Below, piece after piece: positions 54,447 through 64,000 of a stretch of DNA of 64,000 bases. The notes below the pieces were generated by a model. The model was not told the DNA's origin. It did no database searches and was given only the letters and a program-made list of their open reading frames with translations. Both the position numbers and the translations under genes were made by a program. The first letter of the stretch is position 1. Each line of letters opens with the position of its first letter. Source of the stretch: Phanerodontia chrysosporium (Eukaryota; Basidiomycota; Agaricomycetes; Polyporales; Phanerochaetaceae); NCBI GenBank assembly GCA_001910725.1, contig MJGA01000002.1, forward strand, positions 1,612,001-1,676,000, written 5' to 3'.

Positions 54447-57400
54447 TGCAGAAGGGGGAAAATGGCCAAACTGCGATTCGAATGGTGGGAAAGCCACTCG
54501 TCAGCGGCCGGTGGATTAAGACTGGATATCGGAGACATCAGGGGCTATTCGGTGCGCAAAGATGGAGTATACCTACCAAGATATGGCAGGCGTAGCCCGA
54601 TACCGCACGTCGCTGTAGAATATCCTTGCTCTCGCTTCAAGCCCCTGGCCGTCGCGGTCCTGGAGGCGTAATGCGCATTAGGCGCCAGGACTGTGCCGGC
54701 GCTAGTTGTTGTTTCTGCCGTGTTGGGCGCCTATAACGCAGGTTGCAACTGTCGCGCGCTTCGACAAGAAACGGCCACGGCCAGTGCTGCCTGCGAGACG
54801 AGACATGCGAGACTCGTACTCGCTCGAGAGCTTGCAATATACCCAGATGCAAGAGCGTACGGGTGGCGGTGTGGCTGCCGCCGCCCCACGCTGCGCTGCT
54901 TCTCGATAGAACATCCACGCCGCGTTCACGGGGGCTTCTTTTCTCTCAACCTCTCTTCTATTGCATAGAAAGGGGGTTGTGGTCTACACTGGGTCCAGGT
55001 GGGTCAACACCCAGCTTTCCTGTGGCGCAGTGTCTAGCGCAGTGCATGTCTATCCACTGCCGGTCTCTACCAGACGGTCGTGTAAGCCGTCGCACGGAGC
55101 GCCTCTCGACGGAGCTAACATCCATAGCCTTCACACAGGCCGCCACCGGCTCCTCGCCACGGAAAGCCTACGCGGCACTTGCTTGTCGTCGAGACGTGGT
55201 GCTTTCTCGCTGACATTGCGCAGCAGCGCATGCCCGGTAAGGCAGCAAGGGCTCAAGGTTCGTCAACTCATGTCCAAGAGAGATTGTTGCGTGGGCTGAA
55301 ACAAGAGCAGTTCCTCTCTCCCAGACTTTTTTCTCACACCATATACCACCGTACAGTGCTGTTGACCGGGACGATCCTTCTATGGCACACCCCGTGGACG
55401 ACATGGGGACTTGCTCGAGCTATCTCCTCGGCGACGCCCGTCAGCAAGCCCTCTGGCGATTTTCATAACGCCGCGCTGCGTGCAGAGTTCGCCTGCCGTG
55501 GGCTCTCTGCCGGCTTCCACAAAGCGCGATGCGCCGCCTCGTTCCGCAGATCCCGCAGGGTAGCCGCAAGATGTCCCGAGGCCCAAAACACTCTCTGAGA
55601 CGGCTCCAGAGTGGAACACGACTCACGTCCCCAATTTATCTCTGCTTCTGGTGCTCCTGACTGTGGGCCTGACCTTTCTAGATCAAATATCGCCCTATGT
55701 GGCCGCAAAGTTCACCCAGGCTCAACCCTACACTCCCTCGTCGGCCCGCCGTTCTGCATGCAACGCATGGAGACCAAGACACCACGTAAGAGGCCGTCTT
55801 CTCTTGCTGTCGCGTCTCATTGATTTGACTTGATTATGGCACCGTAGATCACGAGTCTGACGGCTCCGGAGTATGTAACCTCACGTATGGTCACCAATCT
55901 TTTGTCACCGTGCAACTTGCATTGCACTCGTCGCAGCGGAAAAGCGGCCTAGCCAGGTGTGGACGGTGGAGTGAACTGTTTAATTGCGCGTTGAAACCGT
56001 ACTCTTAGGGAGGCGGCGTGCACGCGCATCAAGATACAGGGCAGGAACCACGAAATCGTGAGTGATCGTAGTTGCGGTGGCTATGCTTCCAGGCTTCCAA
56101 TACTCATGGCCCTCCTTAGGTTCTGGTCGTGACTTTCAGGGCCCTGTCACCCCAAGAAAAAGTCCCCATCAGGGACATAGTGAGTAAGTTAATCAATTGC
56201 TCTGATGCACGGTTGCACATGGTACGACACGCCAGCCTGCAAGAGCACGAGCTGCCTTTGCGAGCACGTACTCGGGATCGAATGGCGGAAACTCACGGAT
56301 TTGAGTAATCCACGTCCGACTGTCCAGATCTACCCCGGGCCAATGTCGCGTTCGTGCGGACTGCAGTTTCGCTGAGCACGTTCAGGATGGCCTAGCACGA
56401 GCCGATTCAATACCGTGACGCTCTCGGAAGCGCGTTGGGTTTTTGCGGGTCCTCGGTCAGCACGGGAGGTCACGCAGTGCGTGTGCTCTCCCATGCTGAC
56501 ATCTCCTCGTTCGAGCCGCGATCGAGAACGTTTCGTCGCGTCTTGCCCCGCCGGATGGCTGCGGCATTAACGACCTTTATCAGTCGCAGCTTGGACACGC
56601 GATGCAGCGCCATGCCAGGGTGCGCAATCTCTTCGTTCCGGTGCCGGGTGCACAGCCCCGCACCACCGACGAAGGCAGCGGGTGAACCTAGGCTTTTCGG
56701 GCGCGGGGTGCGCGGGAGGAGCACCCGTGAAGCTTTAGCCGAGATGACAGCCGGAGGTGCGGGCTCGACAGGTGCCAAACGGCTGACTCAAGACGAGGAC
56801 CGTTTGCCTTTGTCGGACGCAGACGGGCGGGCGGCGGGGCGGGGCGTGGAGAGATGAGTCGCGCATTGCGCGTTGGCCCGAACGAGAGCTGTTGCGCTTT
56901 GGGCGGGTTGAGAAGTTGATCGAAACATCTGCGCTGAGCTGTATATGGGACTCGGTATCGTAGACGATCACCAGATGCAGTCGCTGGGAGCTGTTGCCGT
57001 CAGGAGGCTGGCTGATGGACCCTTGCTCGCTGGCTGAATGGTCCTATCAGACGGAAAGGCACGGCACCATATGGTTACGTGACCGCACGCTCCCACCAGC
57101 GCGGCCGTCTGCCCTCGCGGGGGCCCTTGGATGATGTCGGCGGAGGATGATAACAAGTTGGCTTGTCAGGGTCCTCGCTGTGGGCGCCAGGTGTGGCTGC
57201 AGCTGCAGCCGGCGGCACGAAGGGGCCCGAGATGGGAGTGTGTCCCTCGTTGTTCTCTGGCCTCACCCACGGCCTCCTTCTCGACCGCCGCGGGCGTGCA
57301 GAGGCTCTCCTGAGGCCTGCGCACCCGGATCATTACAGGGCCTTCTTCGCACTGGAATCTGTCAACGCAAATCTAGGAGCACCAACCGTCTTCCCCCGGG

Positions 57401-57790
57401 CCAAACAAACAATTTGTTGCGAGCTGCCTCCCAAGTGGTGCGTATACATGCCTCTGATGCGCGGAGAGATACCATCATGTAAGTGCCAGTAATGTACACA
57501 TGAAGCCTGCCTCGCCCATTTCAATTTCTTCGCAATCAGCGTCCTGTGAACCGTCCTCTTATGGTCGGCCCGTCTTGTGATGATTGACTTCTTCGAGCCA
57601 ACACTTGCCGGGCGGTGCCCTGAGCAGCACACACTGCTATCGGTTCACCATCACAGAAGAATCTGAAAAATGAACGCCTCGCTCCCACACACTCGAACCA
57701 CACAAAAGGAGGCTGCCGAGGCCCAGAGTAATCCTTGACTGTCCCGTCTTTGCTTTCCCCGTCAACACCACTTCCTCACCCGCTGACACC
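54447..57790. other. 3.3-kb stretch without a convincing gene
   Basis: Only short frames in all six readings, none with a domain or a spliced continuation. Base composition is lower in GC than the flanking genes in 55850-56250. It could hold untranslated regions, a non-coding RNA or a decayed gene. A frame at 57163-57490 (MSGSSLWAPGVAAAAAGGT) was considered and not accepted. Confidence 0.45.
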
Positions 57791-59487
57791 ATGGTCACCG
57801 ACGACCTGCCATGGCCAGAACTCGGCAACGTCTCCCGCGGCGCCACCCGCGGCAACCAGGGCCAGAAGGGCGTCCTCGGGCCCCCGGACAGCGAAGGGCG
57901 CGCGATCCTCCAGCTGCGCGTCCAGCCGGGCGTGCTGCCCGTCAAGCTCAACCGCCAGGCGACCGAGTGGTACCGCATCCTGGACAACGAGGTGAACCGC
58001 GCGCTCAAGCTCACGAAGACGTACTGGCGCAAGGCGCGGCGGCGGCAGGACTACGACGCGCGCGCGGACCAGGACCACATGGAGCTGCACGAGTGGCTGC
58101 AGCAGCTCAAGGACAAGGTCATGTCGCACCTCGAGCTGCTCATGCAGAAGGGCGAGATCCAGGGGCCGCCGTACGTCATGCCCGACAACGTCGAGCTCAC
58201 GTTCCTCCGCAAGTTCATCGAGCGCCAGGCCGCGGGCATCCCCCACAACCCGCGCCTCCGCCACGGCCAGGTCCCGACGCAGTCGCCGCGCACCGTGCAG
58301 CGGTACATCGACGAGCGGCTGCTCGAGGGCAGCGCGACGTCGCCGTCCATGAGCTGGGACGCGGTCGACGAACGAGGTGCGCGCGCGCGCTGGACTTCCA
58401 TCACGCTTCGCTAGACGACAACGGCCGCTCACACACGCTTTCTTTGCGCGCGTGCGCGCACAGGCTCCGCCGCGTCGCCGGCAGTCGGCTTTGGCGACAT
58501 GCAGTCCGTCGTGTCTGAGGTCGAGACGAACCGTAAGCTCCCCGTTCCCTCTGCTCCTTCATGCGCGCGCACTGTGCCCACCCGCGATCACGCACGACAG
58601 GCAAGCAGCTCCGGAGCGCCCGTGCCGCGCTCAGTCGGGCACAGCGGGAGACGCAGGAGGCGTTCAAGCGTTACAAGTCGTGCCTCGACGTCGAGGCTGC
58701 AGCGATGCAGCAGGTGGCGGCGGCCGAGGAGCGGAGGGACGCCCTGAGTGAGTACAACGGTGCCCGGAAACGGGAGTGCGGCTGATGCGGGGTGCAGTGT
58801 CGTCCCTGATGGACGCGTGCCGCGCGGACGGCAGCGAAGGTGAGCACACCCCTCCACCCTCCGGCGGCGCCTTCTGACGGGCATCTGATCGTTTTACTCA
58901 CGGCAGTGTCAGAGTCCTCGTCACGAAAGTCGCCGTATGCGCAGGAAGACCCGCAGGCATCAGCCGGCGTCGACCACGGGGACCTGAGGACGAGCCCCAA
59001 GCAGAGTCACGACCAGATATCCGGGCTCTAGTGCGTCTCCATCACCGTTGCCCGGTCACGCTCGCGGCTGACGTGTTTCAGCAAAACGAATGGGACCCCT
59101 TCGCAAGATACGGTCAGCGGCTGGCGAGCTATGCGTGAGATGCAGCAGTGGGCGCCGCCCGATCCGAACACGATGGCGGGAAGCTCGGGATTGGGGGCGG
59201 TGGGCCAGGTATGACCGGGCTTGCACTCGACCAGATGCCTCTGTGCTGACATAGTGCAATAGTCTGCCTATCACTACTCGGCGGCGGCGGCGGCGGCAGC
59301 ACAAGACATGGCGATGGACGTGCAAGGGCTTGCGAGCCGGAAGCACTCGCGCAGCTGGGAGTTGGCACCAGGTAAGCTCTCCGTCCATCAGACGCGCGGA
59401 ACGGAGTGCTGACGAGACTCTGACCAAGCAGGGCAGCCAGAAATCGAGGTATCTAGCGCGATGTACTTTCAAATGGGGAAACCGTAA
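57791..59487 (+). CDS. uncharacterised coiled-coil protein
   Basis: Starts MVTDDLPWPELGNVSRGATR. Exon 1 (about 195 codons) encodes a helical domain: ILQLRVQPGVLPVKLNRQAT, EWYRILDNEVNRALKLTKTY, DQDHMELHEWLQQLKDKVMS and VELTFLRKFIERQAAGIPHN. Later exons give a coiled coil KQLRSARAALSRAQRETQEA then FKRYKSCLDVEAAAMQQVAA. An in-phase splice (ta-c) removes an apparent stop at 59030-59032 and leads to MREMQQWAPPDPNTMAGSSG, then YHYSAAAAAAAQDMAMDVQG and the end EVSSAMYFQMGKP. Six to seven introns. I do not recognise the family; the combination of compact helical domain and coiled coil suggests a scaffold or complex subunit. Confidence 0.65.
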
Positions 59488-60868
59488 TTCAATTGCGTCT
59501 CTTTTTTTTTCGCTCAGGAATATCTACCGCCACATAAGCGGTATCATCTCGAGTCGGGCGACATGGTGGGTGCATCCAGACCGACATCAGCGCTACGACG
59601 CATGTCGTTCCCGTCCACGGCGGCATGACGCTGACCGACACTCCCGTTTTGCTGTCTTGGCAGTTTTAGACGGGGCCCTCCACTGCGGTCATTGCCTTCA
59701 TACTACAGTAGCTAATTCCTTGCTCTCGCGGACGATTTTACCCTATTTATCGCGTATCATATTCTGGCTTTCGCATTGCTATCGGAACACGCAGTCTATT
59801 TATCTTTCACCTACGTCACGTCGTGTAGTTGTCGGAGCGTCTTGCATGTACTCGGTCTGCCGATGCATCTCGGCAGTCTGATGTATGTCAATAGAGTATG
59901 TCCCACGGTCGCGCGATTTCTGGTAGGATTGAGCGCAAGGGTGAGTAGCCGCGTTGCTGCAAGGAGCAGTCTGGGGTCCTCGCTGTTGGGTCGCAGACAG
60001 GATCTCTGCGCGCGAGAGTCGAGCTCGGTGGACAATAGACGGATGCCAGGAAACGGGACGATGAGTGGCGATCGCGGTTCGCGGAAGGAAAGCAACGATC
60101 GACGTCGTTTGCGGGCGAGGTTAAATCTGAGATTCAGGGTCGTGCCACAGCTCGCAGGCCAGCGTCGCGTCCACCGTCAGACGATAGATTGGCCTGGTGT
60201 CGCCTCTGCTCTCGCTGCAGCCGCAGCCATCGTCGGCAGGAGCCAACGACCGCTGCCAGCACCCGGCACCCGGGCACTGCCGGCTTACGTCAGCAGGCGC
60301 CCGCCCGCCAGCAAGAACGCGGCCGGGGAACGAGGCAGGCTGAGCAGGCTCGTGGCTGCAGCGTGTTCGTGGTGAGAGCGGTGCATTTCAGAGCTGGCCC
60401 CCGAGGTGAAAAATATGCCTTCACCTCCCGCTTCATGGCTATGCTCGCCTCCTCTCCTCGCCCGCCAGATCACCCTCCGACTTCGCACTGGATGAACCGC
60501 TCGATGCTTTGGCTCAGCGTTGCCGCCACAGCCTCACGACGCTTACACACCGGATTCGTCGTCTTCTTGTCTCCGGAAGTCCCTTCATAAGACCCCCAGG
60601 TCCTCCCGTGTGCTTTGCACTTTTTAGGCACAGACAAAGGCCTTTGACGGCCAGCTTTCCGTGCAGCGCGCGTGCGTCTCACGTGCTAATTGCCTGGTTC
60701 GTCTATTCTGCTCGGATTTCCCGCTCACTTGGTTCACTCCGCATCCTCAATATAAGCCCCGCCCTCCCGGCTGGTCTCTGCTTCGCCCACCACTTCGTCA
60801 AGCCCACATCCGAGCTCCCCGCTCGCCCCCGAAGCCTCATACCGCCTGCTTCGCCCAAGACCTGCTCG
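59488..60868. other. intergenic, promoter of the CCCH gene
   Basis: No accepted gene. AATATAAG at 60749-60756 is a likely TATA box about 115 bp before the start codon at 60869, followed by a C/T-rich leader. Confidence 0.45.
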
Positions 60869-62566
60869 ATGTCGGGACGATACAGAAGTGCGTAACCTCC
60901 CTGGCTATGGTTTGCTGACTCCCCCCCTGACCTTTCCGCCCTCAGAGAAGTTGTGTAGGAATTTTGCACTCGGTCATTGCCCACAGGGTGACCAATGCAA
61001 GTACCTCCACTCGAACATGATCCCAATACAACCCGCGTACCCAATGGCGCCCGCCATGGTAAGTCCAACCATCGTCCATCGACAGCCGTTACGTTTCTTC
61101 TGACAGCATTCATGCAGGCAAGGCCTGGGGGCTCAATCCCAATTTTTCCTTCCCCGCCATCGCCACCGGCGTGCCCTTCACTTGGCCCCCGATGTCGCCC
61201 CCGCTTCCGAGCCCAGAGGCAGGCGGGTACAACTGGGGGTTCGCGCCCTTTTCTCCTCCAACATCGACCGCGCCCCCGGGGCACTCTCAACCGCCTCAGT
61301 TCCGCCCGCTCTCGTGGCGAACGACGCTCTGCCGACATTTCGCGAAGAACCAAGGGTGGTGCCCACTGGGGGACGAATGCGGATAGTACGTACCCACAGC
61401 TCCTCGGGAACGAGGTCGCAAAGTCTGACTCCCTCTGCGCAGCATCCACGACTTGTCTCTCGCCGCCCATGTCACTCACGATATCAGGTTTCCCGACGGC
61501 ACTCGTCCGAGTGACTCACGCGCAGGCAGCAAGCATAGCCATTGCTGGGCCTACGTCCAAGGCCTCTGTCGAGTCAAGGACTGCCCGTATCTTCACCCGG
61601 TCGCTATCACCCTCTGTAAGTCCCCGTTTCTCCGCAAATGAACCTTCGGAATAATGTTCTCTCGTCCAGTTATCCCGCATACGCCCTGTCTCGCCTGGCC
61701 GAACTGCACACGCGGCGTCCTCTGCGCGTACAAGCACCCCGAGCCGCTGATTCCCAAGCTTCCAGAGCTCCAGCTCTCGCCGCCCGCACCGGTGCCCCCG
61801 CCGCAGCCGCAGCCGTCGTCGCCCGTACGGGTGATCCCCTCGGGCACGGTGCAGTTCCACGGGACGACGTACTTCCCAATGCAGCAGGGCGTGCACCACC
61901 ACCACCACCACCCCGCCGCCGCCATGCCTACTGCCCTGCCGAGCCCGCCGCAGTACTACTACTCGCCCGCGGGGCGCACGGTCACCACCTCGGGGTACTC
62001 GCCCTACTCGCCCGAGTCCGTGCCGTTCCACTCGCCGTACTACGAGGCCGTCAGCAGCCTCCCGCCGCCGCCCGCCGCCGCGGTCCCGCGCGCGTTCACC
62101 GGCCCCGACCTCGACGACCTGCACCGCTTCGCGGGCCTCCCCAAGTCCACGCTGCCGCCGCTCCAGGAGCCCGCGGAGGCGGCGCCGCAGGGCGAGCCCG
62201 CGAAGGCACGCCGAGCCCCGCGCCCACGGAAGAGTTCCCGTACCAGCCGCCGCCGCCGGGCACGCAGCGCGGGCACGCGCGCCGCGTGAGCGTGGTGATG
62301 AAGAGCAAGGAGGAGTCCGACGCGGCGCCGTCCGCAGACGGGGCGCTCCCGCCGCGGAGCACGCGCCGCGAGAGCTGGATGCACCACCGGCAGCGCGACG
62401 AGCCGGCGCACAGGGTGAGTCCACTGCCCGCCTCGCGCTCCGTGCGTGTCCGGGATGTTGTTCGCTGATGCACGCCGTTTCCTGCGTTTTCCTTCAGAGC
62501 TGGCCGTATGCCCCCGACGTCTTTGCGGGTGTCGCGTCGCAGCAGAGCCTCCAGCTCATGCTGTGA
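60869..62566 (+). CDS. CCCH-type zinc-finger protein (four fingers), putative RNA-binding
   Basis: Exon 1 60869-60887 (MSGRYR) splices to KKLCRNFALGHCPQGDQCKY then LH, the first CCCH finger (Cx7Cx5Cx3H). After a Pro-rich spacer come CRHFAKNQGWCPLGDECGYI then H (second), CWAYVQGLCRVKDCPYLH (third, Cx7Cx4Cx3H) and CLAWPNCTRGVLCAYKH (fourth, Cx5Cx5Cx3H). The C-terminal half is Pro/Tyr/His-rich with a His6 run (HHHHHH) and YYYSPAGRTVTTSGYSPYSP. Near 62223-62225 one C is missing: CGCCCACGG should be CGCCCCACGG so that RAPRPTEEFPYQPPPP continues; the last exon then ends SWPYAPDVFAGVASQQSLQL-ML, TGA 62564-62566. Tandem CCCH proteins bind AU- or U-rich RNA; target and pathway unknown. Confidence 0.82.
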
Positions 62567-64000
62567 GGGCCCGTCTGCCACGCGCGGGGCACGCCTCCCC
62601 GCGGCAGCGTGCCCGCGCCATGCAACGAGGCGGCACCGCCTCGTTTAACTTTCCCTTTCGTCATCGCCTTCTCTGCCCACCATGCGACTCGCTTTCCCTC
62701 TTTTCCAAGGCCCCCCCCCCCGCGCCTCGGGCTTCCGCGTCCGCCTCATGCACATTTCATCGGTACGATACCCTCCACCACGCGCACGAACCGCCGCCGT
62801 TATCGCATGCCACACGCAAGTTCATTTGTCCAGCCCGCAAGCCACGACACCGCACCCATACTCACGTCGACCGCCACGTTATGCCTGTCCCGTCTCGCGC
62901 ACATCGCTCTGTATTCTCGCCTGCCCACCATGCTCCGCTCTGGAATCGTGTCTCGTGCTCTCTCTGCTCCTCATGTATCTCTCAAACGCTCCATGGCTCC
63001 TCCCTGCCGGTCCCGGCACCTGTACCACTGATGTTTCCTTGTTGTTGTTCATCTCCGTAGTATTGTAGTATCCCGCAGCTACCCCCTCACACATACACGT
63101 CTCCTCGCCACATGTACACTTGGTAGTTAATTCGCGCGCTGCGCCCGGCGCCTGGACTGTATACTCTCTTGGATATCCGTCTCCCACATAGACAATGGCA
63201 CCCCCGATTTTTTTCTGCGTGCGGTGCACGAAAATTAACTGCAGAGGGAGAATCCTTGGGTGACTTGCCGGCTACGCCTCCAGCCGGACATGAACGGAGC
63301 CCGACCTGCGTTTTGCCGGAGCGCGCGCACGCACCAGCGAGTCCCCGGTGCGGCTCATCTCTGCAGACATTGACTCCTTCGCTGACCGAGCGCACAGGAC
63401 AGAAAAGACGACTCGGAAACCCAGCGCGACAGCCGGGACAAACGGCTCAGCGCGGACAATAGGAGAAATCCATGTGCGCCGCAGGCACATGAGAACCCCA
63501 CGGACAAAGCGGTCGCGACGCCCTGAGTACCGAGGGCCTGCAGGGACCAGAAAGGGTGTGGCCCGTGACCTCGGCACACCAAGCAGTAACAAAACAACAA
63601 CACGCGCACACGCGCAACCTGCGCAAACATCGCCTAGCCACCGGACGCAGTCCTCCGCGCATCCCGTTTTCCCCCAATCGAGATTCGCGCGGCCTAAGCC
63701 CTTTCCTGCCCGTGCGTTGTCGCCCGCGTCTCCAGGGGCACCTCCCACAGGTACGGGCCCCTGCGGGGATGGTCACGCGCAGCTGCAATAGGCGAAAACC
63801 AGAGGGGCCGCTGTCTGCGCGAAGCCGTATCGTTCGCGATCCGGGAGCTTGTAGAGTTACTGCGGACGGGGTCGTCGACGGCTTCTTCGCCTAGACGTCT
63901 CCACGGAAAACGCACGCTAGTCTACTAATAGCACGACGGGAACCATGGAATGGGGATCGATGCGGGCACACGCGGCAGAGCACTTTCTTTTCGAATGGAT
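62567..64000. other. no gene seen to the window end
   Basis: The first 500 bases are C/T-rich and probably the 3' region of the CCCH gene. The remainder has only short frames without domains. Confidence 0.45.

Noticed and set aside
1..64000. tRNA, rRNA or CRISPR features and a biosynthetic cluster
   Set aside because: No B-box-like tRNA core, no regularly spaced repeats, and the single monooxygenase has no pathway partners beside it.

Overview
The window is nuclear DNA of a filamentous basidiomycete, most likely an Agaricomycete and possibly of the polypore type. The evidence is intron-rich protein genes with many 50-60 base GT-AG introns, GC-rich coding sequence, genes alternating freely between strands, and proteins with the look of Agaricomycete families (SPX-type phosphate transporter, Xbp1-like KilA-N/APSES regulator, opsin-related protein without the retinal lysine, HVA/TUDOR protein, MYND protein). 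No bacterial operon, prophage, CRISPR array, rRNA or tRNA gene was seen.

Layout. 1-8348: arrestin-like fragment (-), TPR protein (-), succinate dehydrogenase cytochrome b subunit (+), FAD monooxygenase (-), MINDY deubiquitinase (-). 8437-9636: a 1200-bp non-autonomous DNA transposon with 379-bp inverted repeats and an 8-bp target duplication, sitting in the divergent promoter between MINDY and an LRR protein. 9828-21400: LRR protein (+), short membrane protein (-), alpha-oxoamine synthase (+), POP5 (-), an uncharacterised acidic protein (-), COA6 (-), TBC-domain Rab GAP (+). 21591-33887: HVA/TUDOR protein (-), monothiol glutaredoxin Grx3/4 (-) with an iron-type GATA palindrome upstream, Ku70 (-), PTPA (+), ornithine decarboxylase (+), Xbp1-like regulator (+). 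33888-37257 is a GC-rich stretch with no convincing gene. 37258-54446: SAM-like coiled-coil protein (+), SPX phosphate transporter (-), Maf-like pyrophosphatase (+), opsin-related membrane protein (+), MYND protein (-), isochorismatase-like protein (+), HUS1 (-), ERV41/ERGIC2 (+), RING E3 (-). 54447-57790 is a second empty stretch. 57791-62566: coiled-coil protein (+) and CCCH zinc-finger protein (+). Nothing convincing lies in 62567-64000.

These are mostly unrelated housekeeping functions: respiration (SDH3, COA6), RNA processing (POP5), trafficking (TBC, ERV41), genome maintenance (Ku70, HUS1, RING E3), polyamine and phosphate metabolism, and ubiquitin and redox control. Many neighbours are divergent pairs sharing 280-600 bp of promoter. 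I found no gene cluster for a pathway.

Two window-wide observations stand out: the nearly perfect long-TIR element, and a recurring one-base loss in short homopolymers that breaks the frame of at least ten otherwise well conserved genes. The second reads as residual assembly error rather than pseudogenisation.
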